Of a DNA stretch of 64,000 bases, positions 26,455-36,710 are shown one piece after another. Numbering within the stretch: position 1 is the first letter of the stretch; each line of letters begins with the position of its first letter. This DNA comes from Stenotrophomonas nitritireducens (GTDB lineage Bacteria; Pseudomonadota; Gammaproteobacteria; Xanthomonadales; Xanthomonadaceae), in assembly GCF_001700965.1 (NCBI RefSeq), contig NZ_CP016756.1, positions 558,001 through 622,000 on the forward strand. Direction: 5' to 3'. The notes under the pieces are model-generated. The model was not told where the DNA came from and ran no database searches. It saw only the letters and a list, made by a program, of their open reading frames with translations. Both the position numbers and the translations under genes were made by a program.

Positions 26455-29400
26455 TCAGAACGCCTTGCTCACGTTGACGTACCAGTAGCGCGGGTTGGCC
26501 TGGTACACGCCCGACGGGTAGCCGAACACATCATCAGCAATCGGTGGACGCTTGTTGGCGATGTTTTTGGCGCCGATCTTGACTGCGACGTTGCTGAGCC
26601 AGCCTTCGCGCTCGAAGTCGTATTTGACGAAGGCATTGGCCAGCGTCTGCGACTTCACCGTCCACGGCGTGCCATCGGCCAGGGTCAGGCCGTTCTCGAC
26701 ATAGGAGCTGGCATAGCGCGCGTTCGCACCCACCGAGAACTGCTGGTAGCGCCAGGTCAAGGTGCCGGACCACTTCCATTCCGGGTTGCCGCCATTGCCG
26801 ATCAGGTCGCCGCCGCCGGTGATGCGGATGGACGGATCAACCAGACCGCCGGCCTTGGCATCTTCCAGCGCCTGCAGCGCCGGCGAACGCTGGCGGTAGA
26901 ACTCGATCAGGTGCGTGCCGGTGACCGACACATCGAAGCGGCCAATCGCGGTTTCCGGCGAGTTCCAGCTGAAGTTGTAGTCAACGCCGCGCAGGGTCTG
27001 CGGTTCCAGGTTGACGTACTGGTCGGTGACGTAGAGCACCTTGCCTGCCGGATCCAGACCGGTACCGGCGAACCGCGCGATGTCGTCGGCGGTGGCATCG
27101 GCACGCACCACGGCGGCGTTGCTGCCACCCTGCTGGCGCAGCATGTAATCCAGGATCAGTGCATTGCCTTCGCCGAACAGGCCGATGATGCCTTCCTGCT
27201 CATACTTGTAGTAATCCACGGCGAAGCTGAAGCGGCCGTAGTTCTCGGGGATGAAGCGCGGCTGGAACACCAGCCCGGCGCTGGTATTGGTGGAGGTTTC
27301 CGGCTTCAGGTCCGGATTGCCCGAGCGCCGCGCGGTGGTGGAGTAGCTGTAACCGCCGCAATTGGAGAACGCCGGCTGCGCGCCATTGCGCTTGTCCGCC
27401 TCACACTGGATGTAGTCGGTGCGGGTATTGGAGCGGCTCACCACCGTGGCGTTGATCTGCTCCAGGTTGGGCGCACGGAAGCCCTTTGCCCACGACGAAC
27501 GCAGGGTGAGGCCGTCGAACACCTGCCAACCCAGCGCCACCTTCGGCTTGGCGACATTGCCGAAGTCGTTGTAGCGCTCGGCACGGCCGGCCAACTGCAG
27601 GTCCAGCGAGCGCACCAGCGGAATGTTCATTTCCGGCGACACCAGCGGCACCGAGAATTCGGCGAACAAGCCAGCGACGGTACGCGAGCCGTAGGTGTCC
27701 GGGGTCGGGCTGACGCCGTACATGTCGCTGGGATAGGCAACGCCGGTGATCGCATCGGTGAAGGTCACCGAGCCGTCGACGCGCGCATCGCGGTCATCGC
27801 GCTGGGTTTCATGGCGCACTTCCAGACCGGCCGCCATGCCAACGCCACCGGCCCAGGTCTTGAACAGGTCAGCGCGCGAAGCCTTGAAATCCCACAGGAA
27901 CAGTTCGGTCTTGCTCTGGCGCTGCGCCTTGTAGAAGAACTGGTCCAGCTTGTCCCAGTCATTGCAGCCGCCACAGAACGGGTTGTACGCCGATGCGGTG
28001 GGGTTGGCCAAGGACTGCTGGAACAGTGACATGCTCACTGCATCCTGGGTGTCCTTGACCCGCGCCGCGGAGTACAGCGCTGCGCTTTCCCAATCGAAGC
28101 CGTAATGAAAACCACGCAGACCGGCCAAGGCGCGCACCTGGGTGTTGTTGACCTCGATGCGGGTTGGCCGCTCGAAACGGTAGCTGGTGATGGTCACCGG
28201 CACACCGTTGGCGCCGATGTTCAAGCCCTGCAGACGGTTGGGGTTGAGCGAGCCATCGGGCAGATACATTGCACCGAACGGGTTCCAGTAATTGTTGGCC
28301 GCTACCGTCATCGGCAAGGCGGTGATGGTGTTGACGCCATTCTGCAGGCTGTAGGCACGCGAGTTGTAGACGCCGGCCTCGCTGAAGAACGACAGGCCAT
28401 TGTCGAAATCATGCTTGCCGGTAACAAACAGGTTGAGGCGGCGCACGTCCGGACTGATCGACAGCGGGTACTGGCCCTGCTGGTTGTCGCGCAGGTTGGC
28501 GTCAGCGCCAGACGTGGCCTTGCTGCCGGACTGCACGCACAGGCCATCGGCAATGGTGGCCGCACAGCCACTATTGCTGGTCGGCTGCACATGGAAGGCG
28601 CCGGCAGTGGTGGTCAGCCAGGTGCCGTTCTTCGACACGCGCGGGCCGACCACGGTGAAGTTGCCCCACGGGCTATTGGTGTTGCGGTTGTCGGTACCGG
28701 CCAGCCCTTCGAATGGCGTACCGGCGAAATCCGCCGCACGGTTGCCATCGCGGGTCCAGTTGTGGTCCAACGAATTCAGGCCGGTGGTGTTGTAGTAGTT
28801 GAAGGCGATGGTGATGTTGGAGCGCAGGTCCTCGGAGTTCTTGCCCCACATGCCATTGATGCCGACATCACTCAGGTCGGTCCCTTCGCCGAAGCCCTTC
28901 TGCACGCTGATGGTGCCGCCATCCATGTCGTCACGCAGCACATTGTTGACCACACCGGCGACCGCGTCGGTGCCGTAGATGGCGGCCGCGCCGTCCAGCA
29001 GCACTTCAACGCGGCGCAGGTTGGACACCGGCACGGCGTTGGCGTTGTAGGTCAGCACCGGCACCAGATTGCCGTCGGCCTGGCTGGTGGGGTGCACCAC
29101 GGTGCGCCGGCCATTGATCAGCAACAGCGTATTGCCCACGCCCAGGCCGCGCAGGTTGACCGAGGCGATGTCGCCACGCGCGTAGTTGGAGCTGTTGCCG
29201 CCATTGGTGCCACTGAACGAGACATCGCCCATCTGCGGGATGGAGCGGTACAGGTCGTCGCCGGATACGGCGCCGGTGGCCTCGATCTGCTCGGCCTGCA
29301 AGGTCGCAACCGGCAGGATCGCAGCGGTCTTGGCGCCCTTGATCTGGCTGCCGACCACGGTGATCTGGTCCAGTGTGCTCACGCTGGGGCTGGTCGCTGC

Positions 29401-29814
29401 CGGTGCAGTCACCGGTTCGGCCGCCTGCGGCTGCACCGCCTGCCCTGCAGCCAGCCCGCCAAGGCCGGACAACGAAGCCAGCATCGGCGAGGCCGCGCGC
29501 AGGGTGATGGTGCGACCATCATCCGAGGCCACGCTCAGGCCGGTGCCGGCCAGCAACCGGGCCAGGGCCTGGCGCGGCTCCATCTGCCCTTTCAGCTCGG
29601 CCACTGCAATCCGCTGGGCTCCGCCTGAATGCGCGGGGGCAATGATCTGCACACCTGCCTGTCGGGCGAATTCCGGCAATACATCCTCGATGTTGCCCGC
29701 CTGAAGATCGAACTGCGGCGGCGCAGCCAGCGCCGAAACCCCGGCGCACAGCGCCACAACTGCCAGACCGCCGCGGATAGCGCTTGCAAGCGGCAACAAC
29801 TTGAATGAACGCAT
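26455..29814 (-). CDS. TonB-dependent transducer with N-terminal STN signalling domain
   Basis: From the ATG at 29814 (GGGGA upstream) the product has 1119 residues. A signal peptide is followed by an STN (secretin/TonB short N-terminal) domain at about 30-105, with FDLQAGNIEDVLPEFARQAG and PRQALARLLAGTGL. A Pro/Ala-rich linker leads to the plug (TLDQITVVGSQIKGAK, then RVEVLLDGAAAIYGTDAVAG). The long barrel ends in Phe (NVSKAF). STN domains contact FecR in the periplasm, which fits the downstream genes. The plug resembles receptors for peptides or oligosaccharides rather than classic siderophore receptors, but the ligand is not readable from sequence. Confidence 0.9.
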   Translation of the reverse strand: MRSFKLLPLASAIRGGLAVVALCAGVSALAAPPQFDLQAGNIEDVLPEFARQAGVQIIAPAHSGGAQRIAVAELKGQMEPRQALARLLAGTGLSVASDDGRTITLRAASPMLASLSGLGGLAAGQAVQPQAAEPVTAPAATSPSVSTLDQITVVGSQIKGAKTAAILPVATLQAEQIEATGAVSGDDLYRSIPQMGDVSFSGTNGGNSSNYARGDIASVNLRGLGVGNTLLLINGRRTVVHPTSQADGNLVPVLTYNANAVPVSNLRRVEVLLDGAAAIYGTDAVAGVVNNVLRDDMDGGTISVQKGFGEGTDLSDVGINGMWGKNSEDLRSNITIAFNYYNTTGLNSLDHNWTRDGNRAADFAGTPFEGLAGTDNRNTNSPWGNFTVVGPRVSKNGTWLTTTAGAFHVQPTSNSGCAATIADGLCVQSGSKATSGADANLRDNQQGQYPLSISPDVRRLNLFVTGKHDFDNGLSFFSEAGVYNSRAYSLQNGVNTITALPMTVAANNYWNPFGAMYLPDGSLNPNRLQGLNIGANGVPVTITSYRFERPTRIEVNNTQVRALAGLRGFHYGFDWESAALYSAARVKDTQDAVSMSLFQQSLANPTASAYNPFCGGCNDWDKLDQFFYKAQRQSKTELFLWDFKASRADLFKTWAGGVGMAAGLEVRHETQRDDRDARVDGSVTFTDAITGVAYPSDMYGVSPTPDTYGSRTVAGLFAEFSVPLVSPEMNIPLVRSLDLQLAGRAERYNDFGNVAKPKVALGWQVFDGLTLRSSWAKGFRAPNLEQINATVVSRSNTRTDYIQCEADKRNGAQPAFSNCGGYSYSTTARRSGNPDLKPETSTNTSAGLVFQPRFIPENYGRFSFAVDYYKYEQEGIIGLFGEGNALILDYMLRQQGGSNAAVVRADATADDIARFAGTGLDPAGKVLYVTDQYVNLEPQTLRGVDYNFSWNSPETAIGRFDVSVTGTHLIEFYRQRSPALQALEDAKAGGLVDPSIRITGGGDLIGNGGNPEWKWSGTLTWRYQQFSVGANARYASSYVENGLTLADGTPWTVKSQTLANAFVKYDFEREGWLSNVAVKIGAKNIANKRPPIADDVFGYPSGVYQANPRYWYVNVSKAF

Positions 29815-29999
29815 GGATAAATCCCCAGAAAATGACGCGAATGACGGCAACCTCTGCCCCCTGCATGACTCGATGCATGAGCGCGCCGGTTCCGCCATCC
29901 CATCGCCATGGTCGCTGATCTGGCATACCTGTACCCAGCAAGCCGCCATACGCCGTAGTATTCTCCGTGGATAAGCTCAGGAACCGAGGACCACGCCCC

Positions 30000-30476
30000 A
30001 TGCGTTTTCGCCCCCAGTACGCCTTGATGGCCGTGCTAGCCCTTGTACTCACGGCCTGCGGCAATGGCCCGGTCAAACGCGTTTCCGAACCGGCCGCCAG
30101 CATCCAGCAGTTGAGCGTTGGCAATGACGGCAACTGGGAGGTGGAACTGCGCCTGCGCAACTACAGCTCCATGCCGATGCGCTTTGACAGCGTGTCGCTG
30201 GCGGTGAAGGTTGGCGACGAAGCGGCCGGCACGCTCAGCGCCAGCCCAGCCTTGTCGATCGGCCCGGAATCGGCCGACGTCATCAAGGTGCGCCTGCAGC
30301 CGTCCTCCTCGGCCCGCATCGTCGTGGCCGATGCACTGGCAGGCGGCCGCTCGCTGTTCTACGAGCTGGAAGGCAGCGTCAGCGCCACCCCTGAAGAAAA
30401 GAAGCAACGCAGTTTCGACATCAAATCACGCAACAGCCTCAACCAGGCCCCTGGCCTGCCCGGCGTGCTGCGCTGA
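30000..30476 (+). CDS. Small lipoprotein with LEA-type-2-like domain
   Basis: I chose the ATG at 30000, preceded by GAGGA; a weaker start lies 33 bp upstream. The 158-residue product has a lipobox LTAC with Cys near residue 20. The body is beta-rich and resembles the WHy/LEA-14 fold (VELRLRNYSSMPMRFDSVSLAVKV). Such proteins are poorly characterised envelope lipoproteins, sometimes linked to desiccation or stress. It precedes the acyl-CoA dehydrogenase by 37 bp and may share a transcript with it. Confidence 0.78.
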   Translation: MRFRPQYALMAVLALVLTACGNGPVKRVSEPAASIQQLSVGNDGNWEVELRLRNYSSMPMRFDSVSLAVKVGDEAAGTLSASPALSIGPESADVIKVRLQPSSSARIVVADALAGGRSLFYELEGSVSATPEEKKQRSFDIKSRNSLNQAPGLPGVLR

Positions 30477-30513
30477 TCCCCCACCCGTTTCCGCATCGTT
30501 CGAGAACCGTCTG

Positions 30514-32304
30514 ATGAGCAACTACAAAGCCCCCGTTACCGATCTTCGCTTCGCCCTGCACGATGTACTCAAGGCCGAGTCCCTGTTTGCCGCCATGGGC
30601 TTTGAAGAAGCCAGTGCCGATCTGATCGACGCAGTGCTGGAAGAAGCCGGCCGTTTCAGCAGCAGCGTGTTGGCCCCGCTCAATGCGGTAGGCGACCAGA
30701 CCGGCTGCAAACTGGACAAGGCTACCAATGAAGTCACCACCGCACCGGGCTTCAAGGAAGCCTATGCGCAGTTTGTGGAAGGCGGCTGGACCGGCCTGAC
30801 TGCATCGCCGGATTTCGGCGGCCAGGGCATGCCGGAAACCATGGGCATGGCCTTGAGTGAAATGGTGTCCTCGGCCAACCTGGCCTGGAGCCTGTTCCCG
30901 ATGCTGTCTCACGGCGCGGTTGAAGCGCTCAAGCATTACGGCGAGGACTGGCAGAAGGAAGCCTTCCTCAAGCCGCTGGTGGCCGGCAACTGGACCGGCA
31001 CCATGTGCCTGACCGAGCCGCATGCCGGCACCGACCTGGGCCTGCTCAAGACCCGCGCCGAGCCCAATGCCGACGGCAGCTACTCGATCACCGGCACCAA
31101 GATCTTCATCACCGCCGGCGAGCACGACCTGGCGGACAACATCGTGCACCTGGTGCTGGCCAAGCTGCCGGATGCACCGGCCGGCCCGAAGGGCATCTCA
31201 CTGTTCGTTACCCCCAAGTACAAGGTTGACCGCGACGGCAAGCAGGGCGAACGCAACGAACTGCATTGCGGCGCGCTGGAGCACAAGATGGGCATCCACG
31301 GCTCGTCCACCTGCGTGATGAACTTTGACGGTGCCCAAGGCTACCTCGTCGGCCAGCCGCACAAGGGCCTGCAGGCGATGTTCGTGATGATGAACTCCGC
31401 CCGACTCGGCGTTGGCGTGCAGGGCCTGGCCCAGTCCGAGCGTGCCTACCAAGGTGCCTTGGCGTATGCCCGTGAGCGCCTGCAGTCGCGCGCGCCCAAG
31501 GGCGCCGTGCAGCCGGACAAGCCGGCCGACCCCATCATCGCCCAGCCCGACGTGCGCCGCATGCTGCTCACCACCAAGGCCTTGACCGAAGGTGGCCGCC
31601 TGCTCGCCGCGCATGCCTACACGCAGCTGGATGCGGCCAACCGCAGCGCCGATGCACAGGCCCGCGCCGACGCCGATACCCTGGTCAGCTTCCTTACCCC
31701 GATCGTCAAGGCCTGCCTGACCGAGTGGAGCATTGAAGCCACCTACAACGGCCAGCAGGTATTCGGCGGCCACGGCTACATCGCCGAGCACGGCATGGAG
31801 CAGTACGCACGCGACGCGCGCATCACCACGCTGTATGAAGGCACCACCGGCATCCAGGCACTGGACCTGATCGGCCGCAAGACCGCGGCCTCGCAGGGCG
31901 CCGGCCTGAAGCTGTTCCTGGCCGAGATCGAGCAGTTCATCGCCGCCAATGCCAGCAATCCAACGGTGGCCGAGTTTCTGCCGGCGCTGGGCGGCAAGGC
32001 CAAGGAATGGGGCAAGCTGACCATCGACGTGCTTCAGCGCGCCGCCGCCAACCCGGAAGAACTGGGCGCAGCCAGCTGGGATTACCTGTTCTACAGCGGC
32101 TATGTCGCCGTCGCCTACTGGTGGGCACGTTCGGTGGTTGCCGCACAGGCCTCCAGCCACCCGGAAGCGTTCAAGCAGGCCAAGTTGGAGACCGCGCGTT
32201 TCTACTACGCCCGCATCCTGCCGCGCACCCTGAGCCACGCCGCCGGCATCGCCGCCGGTGCCGACTCGCTGATGGCAATGGAGTCGGTCCGCTTCGGCGA
32301 TTGA
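30514..32304 (+). CDS. Acyl-CoA dehydrogenase, long form with C-terminal extension
   Basis: From the ATG at 30514 the product has 596 residues, longer than the 380-residue short-chain enzymes and typical of bacterial DUF-extended forms. The FAD-binding motif MCLTEPHAGTDLG lies near 163, and the catalytic Glu lies in TLYEGTTGIQALDLIG near 442. FNNG-type sequence is replaced by YNGQQVFGGHGYIAEHG. The enzyme oxidises acyl-CoA to enoyl-CoA in beta-oxidation. Chain length cannot be judged. The ORF is open upstream of 30514, but that part belongs to another frame of the lipoprotein gene. Confidence 0.93.
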   Translation: MSNYKAPVTDLRFALHDVLKAESLFAAMGFEEASADLIDAVLEEAGRFSSSVLAPLNAVGDQTGCKLDKATNEVTTAPGFKEAYAQFVEGGWTGLTASPDFGGQGMPETMGMALSEMVSSANLAWSLFPMLSHGAVEALKHYGEDWQKEAFLKPLVAGNWTGTMCLTEPHAGTDLGLLKTRAEPNADGSYSITGTKIFITAGEHDLADNIVHLVLAKLPDAPAGPKGISLFVTPKYKVDRDGKQGERNELHCGALEHKMGIHGSSTCVMNFDGAQGYLVGQPHKGLQAMFVMMNSARLGVGVQGLAQSERAYQGALAYARERLQSRAPKGAVQPDKPADPIIAQPDVRRMLLTTKALTEGGRLLAAHAYTQLDAANRSADAQARADADTLVSFLTPIVKACLTEWSIEATYNGQQVFGGHGYIAEHGMEQYARDARITTLYEGTTGIQALDLIGRKTAASQGAGLKLFLAEIEQFIAANASNPTVAEFLPALGGKAKEWGKLTIDVLQRAAANPEELGAASWDYLFYSGYVAVAYWWARSVVAAQASSHPEAFKQAKLETARFYYARILPRTLSHAAGIAAGADSLMAMESVRFGD

Positions 32305-32727
32305 TCCAACTGCCGGGGCAGATCAAAGCCCCCTCATCCGCCCGTTGGGCACCTTCTCCCGCACGCGGGAGAAGGGAGCGATCGAGCAAGCCTGTGATCT
32401 GAAAGCCCTCTTCCCGCACGCGGGAGAAGGGAGCGATCGAGCAAGCCTGCGATCTGAAAGCCCTTCTTCCGCACGCGGAAGAAGGGAGCGATAAAACAAG
32501 CCTGCGACCTCGAAGCCCCTCTCCCGCCTGCGGGAGAGGGGTTGGGGTGAGGGCAGCTTCTGCTTAGCCCCCTCCCTTGCGCCGAAGGCGGAGGGGAGGG
32601 TTGGGGAGGGGTAAGCTTTTGGGCAGCCGAAACACCCCCAGCTTCGCGGCTGACACCGCTCCCACAAACCCAACCGCCAGCCGTCTTTACACAAACTGTC
32701 ACGCATCGTGTATAAGCTGTTAACCCG
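32305..32727. repeat. Intergenic repeat region including a four-unit 55-bp palindrome array
   Basis: No gene is seen. Palindromes based on CTTCTCCCGCACGCGGGAGA recur at 32358, 32413, 32468 and 32523, each exactly 55 bp apart. The linker (GGGAGCGATCGAGCAAGCCT) is nearly identical in units 1-3. Unit 3 carries paired changes in both arms, so the stem is kept. GC-rich palindrome remnants and half of the GTGGGAGCGGCG family (about 32640-32668) follow. Confidence 0.85.
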
Positions 32728-33393
32728 ATGGAGACAGACACTACACCGCGTAGTCTGATCGATACCGGAGCCGGGAATACCGCTCCGACAGACGGGTTTT
32801 CACTTCCGCCCTCCCTGCACCGCCTTGGCTCCGTGCGACTGCTGTCGCTGGATGCGCATGGGCGGGTGCTGGACTGGATCAACTGGCAGGACGCTGCCTG
32901 CCTGTACGCACGCGATGCCGTCGCCTGGACAATGGGCGACCCCTGCCTGCACGTGCACGGCGCGATCTCGCGGCTGACCGGCCTGCGCAGCGGCATGGAC
33001 CTGCACCCGATCATTGCCTCTCGCGGCCATGCCCGCTCGCGCGCGATCGATCCCACGCCCAACCTGACCAACACCGCGTTGTTCGCCCGCGATGCGCAGT
33101 TGTGCCTGTACTGCGGCCACCACTTCAGCCGCCCGCAACTCACCCGTGACCATGTCTTGCCGGTCTCCAAAGGGGGCAAGGACACCTGGGAGAATGTGGT
33201 CAGCGCCTGCTTCCACTGCAACTCGCGCAAGAGCAACCGCACCCCGCAGCAAGCCAACATGCCGCTGCTGGCCGTGCCCTACCGGCCCAGCTGGATTGAA
33301 CACCTGATCCTGTCCAATCGCAACATCCTTGCCGACCAGATGGCCTTCCTGAAGGCGCAGCTGCCGCGCAAAGCCCTGCAACGCGGGCTTTGA
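32728..33393 (+). CDS. HNH endonuclease family protein
   Basis: The 221-residue protein has an N-terminal region without known motifs. An HNH domain near 125-185 is built as CLYCGHHFSR, RDHVLPVSKGGKDTWENVV and ACFHCNSRKSN: two CxxC zinc pairs around the D-H...N core. Proteins of this layout are widespread in Xanthomonadaceae and cyanobacteria, and their cellular role is not established. It has its own putative promoter region in a T-rich stretch after the repeat array and precedes dxs by 166 bp. Confidence 0.86.
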   Translation: METDTTPRSLIDTGAGNTAPTDGFSLPPSLHRLGSVRLLSLDAHGRVLDWINWQDAACLYARDAVAWTMGDPCLHVHGAISRLTGLRSGMDLHPIIASRGHARSRAIDPTPNLTNTALFARDAQLCLYCGHHFSRPQLTRDHVLPVSKGGKDTWENVVSACFHCNSRKSNRTPQQANMPLLAVPYRPSWIEHLILSNRNILADQMAFLKAQLPRKALQRGL

Positions 33394-33559
33394 ACCGGGC
33401 CGACAGCCACTGCGCATTCATGCGCAGCTGCCATCCAGGCTGAACAGGATCTTCATCTTGGTGCCAAACCACCTCATCCGGCACTCATCGAGTGTGTGCT
33501 TTGCTTGCCCCACCCTCTCCGGACGGGGAAAATACCGTTTCGAGTGAAACGCGAAGACC

Positions 33560-35470
33560 ATGATCGACTCTGCCAGCTACCCGCGCCTGTCGCGCATCAA
33601 AACCCCCGATGACCTGCGTAAGTTCGACGAGAGCGAACTGGGGGCCATCGCCGGCGAGTTGCGCGCCTACCTGATCGAATCGGTGGGCAAGAGCGGCGGT
33701 CACTTCGCTGCCGGTCTGGGTGTGATCGAGCTTACGGTCGCTCTGCACTATCTGTATGACACGCCGGTCGATCAGCTGGTGTGGGACGTGGGCCACCAGA
33801 CCTACCCGCACAAGATCCTCACCGGACGCCGCGACAGCATCCACACCGTCAAGCAGAAGGACGGCGTGGCGCCGTTCCCGAAGCGCGAGGAAAGCGAGTT
33901 CGACACCTTTGGCGTCGGCCACTCCTCGACCTCGATCTCCGCCGCGCTGGGCATGGCCATTGCGCGCCAGAACCAGGGCGATGACCGCAAGGTGATCGCG
34001 GTGATTGGCGACGGCGCAATGACCGCCGGCATGGCCTTCGAAGCATTGGCCCACGCTGGTGGCATGGACGACGAGCCGAACGTGCTGGTCATCCTCAACG
34101 ACAACAACATGTCCATCTCCGAAGCCGTCGGTGGGCTGACCAAGATGCTGGGCCGGGCGACCGCCAGCCGCACCCTCAACGCCCTGCGCGAGAGCGGCAA
34201 GAAGATCCTCGGCGACAAGCGTCACAGCCCCCCTGCCCGCTTCGTGAAGCGCTGGGAAGAACAGTGGAAGGGCATGTTCGTGCCGTCCACCGCCTTCGAG
34301 CAGATGGGCTTCCATTACACCGGCCCGATCGACGGCCATGATCTGCCGCTGCTGGTTTCCACCCTCAAGCACCTGAAGGATGCCAAGGGCCCGCACCTGC
34401 TGCACATCATGACCACCAAGGGCAAAGGCTACGAGCCGGCCGAGGACGACCAGATCGGCTACCACGCTGTCGGCCCATTCGACCCCAGCAAGGGCCTGCC
34501 GGAAAAGGGCGCACCGAAGAAGCCGACCTATACCGACATCTTCGGCGACTGGCTGTGCGATGCCGCCGCGGCCGATCCGCAGCTGCTGGCGATCACCCCG
34601 GCCATGCGCGAGGGCTCTGGCCTGGTGCGTTTCAGCAAGGAATACCCGCAGCGTTACTTCGACGTCGCCATCGCCGAGCAGCATGCGGTGACGCTGGCTG
34701 CCGGCATGGCCACGCAGGGCGCCAAGCCCGTCGTCGCGATCTATTCCACCTTCCTGCAACGCGCCTACGACCAGCTGGTGCATGACGTTGCCACCCAGGA
34801 TCTGGACGTGCTGTTCGCCATCGACCGCGCTGGCGTGGTCGGCCCGGACGGCGCCACCCACGCTGGCAACCTCGACCTGAGCTACCTGCGCTGCGTACCC
34901 AACATGGTTGTCATGGCCCCGGGCGATGAAGCCGAGTGCCGGCAGATGCTCAGCACCGGCCTGCAGTACAAGGGCCCGGCCGCGGTGCGCTACCCGCGCG
35001 GCACCGGCCCCGGCGTTGCTGTCGGCAAAGATCTCTCTACGCTGCAGATCGGCAAGGCACAGTTGCGCGTGCAAGGCAGTCGCCTCGCCATCCTCGCTTT
35101 CGGTGCCGCTGTACCGGCTGCCGAACACGTGGGCCGCGAGCTGGGCCTGAGCGTGGTCAACATGCGCTTCATCAAGCCGCTGGACAAGGCGATGCTGCTG
35201 GAACTGGCACGCACGCACGACGGCTTCATTACTGTTGAAGACAACGTGGTTGCCGGTGGCGCCGGTTCGGGCGTGTCCGAACTGCTCAACGCCGAAGCGG
35301 TGGTGATGCCGATGCTGCACCTCGGCCTGCCAGACAGCTACCAGCATCACGCCAGCCGCGAAGACCTGTTGGCCGAGGCAGGGATTGATGCAGCCGGCAT
35401 CCGCGCCGCCATCCTCAAGCGTTGGCCCAAGCTGCAGGACAGCGCAGCGCCATTGAGCGCAGCCAGCTGA
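33560..35470 (+). CDS. dxs: 1-Deoxy-D-xylulose-5-phosphate synthase
   Basis: The 636-residue length is standard for Dxs. Thiamine-diphosphate motifs are intact: [14 protein letters not shown] near 151-164 with NDNNMSIS about 30 residues later. The catalytic Glu lies in [14 protein letters not shown] near 373-386. The enzyme condenses pyruvate and glyceraldehyde 3-phosphate in the cytosol, the first step of the non-mevalonate isoprenoid pathway and also a route to thiamine and pyridoxal. It is monocistronic here, with its own terminator. Confidence 0.98.
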   Translation: MIDSASYPRLSRIKTPDDLRKFDESELGAIAGELRAYLIESVGKSGGHFAAGLGVIELTVALHYLYDTPVDQLVWDVGHQTYPHKILTGRRDSIHTVKQKDGVAPFPKREESEFDTFGVGHSSTSISAALGMAIARQNQGDDRKVIAVIGDGAMTAGMAFEALAHAGGMDDEPNVLVILNDNNMSISEAVGGLTKMLGRATASRTLNALRESGKKILGDKRHSPPARFVKRWEEQWKGMFVPSTAFEQMGFHYTGPIDGHDLPLLVSTLKHLKDAKGPHLLHIMTTKGKGYEPAEDDQIGYHAVGPFDPSKGLPEKGAPKKPTYTDIFGDWLCDAAAADPQLLAITPAMREGSGLVRFSKEYPQRYFDVAIAEQHAVTLAAGMATQGAKPVVAIYSTFLQRAYDQLVHDVATQDLDVLFAIDRAGVVGPDGATHAGNLDLSYLRCVPNMVVMAPGDEAECRQMLSTGLQYKGPAAVRYPRGTGPGVAVGKDLSTLQIGKAQLRVQGSRLAILAFGAAVPAAEHVGRELGLSVVNMRFIKPLDKAMLLELARTHDGFITVEDNVVAGGAGSGVSELLNAEAVVMPMLHLGLPDSYQHHASREDLLAEAGIDAAGIRAAILKRWPKLQDSAAPLSAAS

Positions 35471-35534
35471 CTTGAGCAAGCGATAGCGGCGCAGTGCGCA
35501 TTGCGCATTGCGCTTCACTTGACCGAGTCACCCG

Positions 35535-35570
35535 AAAAACCGATGCCGTATCCCAGGCATCGGTTTTTTT
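35535..35570 (+). terminator. Intrinsic terminator of dxs
   Basis: ACCGATGCC and GGCATCGGT pair across a short loop and are followed by TTTTTTT. It lies 65 bp after the dxs stop. Flanking A and T runs would allow activity from both strands. Confidence 0.9.
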
Positions 35571-35669
35571 GTGGGAGCGGCGTAAGCCGCGAAGAAACAA
35601 CCCTCTCCGATGACATGGAGACCAGGGGCTCAACCCGCCTCAGCTTCGCGGCTTACGCCACTCCCACAA
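35571..35669. repeat. Inverted pair of GTGGGAGCGGCG repeats
   Basis: GTGGGAGCGGCGTAAGCCGC starts directly after the dxs terminator, and its reverse copy ends at 35669. The pair fills the gap to the TraB/GumN gene. Confidence 0.8.
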
Positions 35670-35687
35670 CGGCGCAGGCCCTGTCGT

Positions 35688-36710
35688 CTACGGCGACTCA
35701 ACCTCGTAACCACGCGCCTGCAACTGCGCCAGATAACCATCGGCTTCCAGCAATCGATCCACCGGCAACATCGCAAACGTTTCTTCATTGCGCTGCAACG
35801 CAGCTTCCGCAATCGACAGCCAATGCTGCCGCACGCGCGCCCTCAGATCACCGTAGCCACGGTTGCGCACAAAGCCCGACTCGGTCACCGCCTGCAGGCA
35901 GGCACTGCCCGCATCCTCATAAGGCGAGCGTCGCAACGCCTCGATATCGCCTACTGCCCAGGCATTTGCCCGCTCCACCAGGGTGGGCAGATCGTGTTCG
36001 ATCAAGGCTACGGTGCGTTCAAGACACGCCGCGTCGTCGATACCGCCTTCGCGGAATTCGCGAACAGCAGCCTTCGGGTCGTCAATCTTTATTTTCCACG
36101 TCGTCGGCGTCGGGGTGATGCCCGCCGCCTTTGCCGCCGCATCCACCACCGGCCAGACAATCTTTCTCTGGCCCAGACCTATCGACTTCATGGCCGCCGA
36201 CTGCAACTCCATGGCGGCGAACATCGGACGCTTGCGTTCAATCCCACCATCGCGCGGTAGATAGCGTTGTTTGACAGCAAGCCAGCGCGCATAGAATGCA
36301 GGTGCAAGCACATCGTTCAACTCTGCACCGTCCTCGTTGCGCATGCCTTTCCAAATCGATGGCAGCAATGCCACCTTGCCGAAGAAACCAACGTCCGCAT
36401 CGAACATCACGCCCGGCGGCAGCAACACCTGACCCGAGCGCGCGATCACCGCCCGAACCTCATCGGCCCGCCATTCGATCTGGTTGGGCAAAGGCGACAC
36501 CGTGCCCAGGATCCAAAGCACACGCCCGTCCTTGCTCACCCGCCACAAACCCGGGCCGGGCTGCGCACCGTGGACGACAACAGCCTCAAGATCGCGGATC
36601 GGCGCCGCCTCCACATCAGCACCCGCTTCAGCCAGTGCCTGCGCGGAAGCGCTTCCAACAAAGAAAGCTGCCAACAGACACCAACCACGCAAGCTGTGCA
36701 CGACCGACAT
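35688..36710 (-). CDS. TraB/GumN family protein
   Basis: The 340-residue protein has a signal peptide ending near SASA. The TraB/GumN opening motif is LWRVSKDGRVLWILGTVSPL (about 55-74), and conserved charged positions run through to the C-terminus. Bacterial members are named after GumN of the Xanthomonas xanthan cluster and after plasmid TraB-like pheromone-shutdown proteins. A membrane-linked protease-like fold has been proposed for the family. The function here is unknown. It is a single gene between repeat-filled gaps. Confidence 0.82.
   Translation of the reverse strand: MSVVHSLRGWCLLAAFFVGSASAQALAEAGADVEAAPIRDLEAVVVHGAQPGPGLWRVSKDGRVLWILGTVSPLPNQIEWRADEVRAVIARSGQVLLPPGVMFDADVGFFGKVALLPSIWKGMRNEDGAELNDVLAPAFYARWLAVKQRYLPRDGGIERKRPMFAAMELQSAAMKSIGLGQRKIVWPVVDAAAKAAGITPTPTTWKIKIDDPKAAVREFREGGIDDAACLERTVALIEHDLPTLVERANAWAVGDIEALRRSPYEDAGSACLQAVTESGFVRNRGYGDLRARVRQHWLSIAEAALQRNEETFAMLPVDRLLEADGYLAQLQARGYEVESP

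Noticed and set aside
23808..28029. Plus-strand ORFs of 405 to 530 codons opposite the amidohydrolase, FecR and receptor genes
   Set aside because: They are antisense to genes with strong motif support and have the biased composition typical of high-GC shadows.
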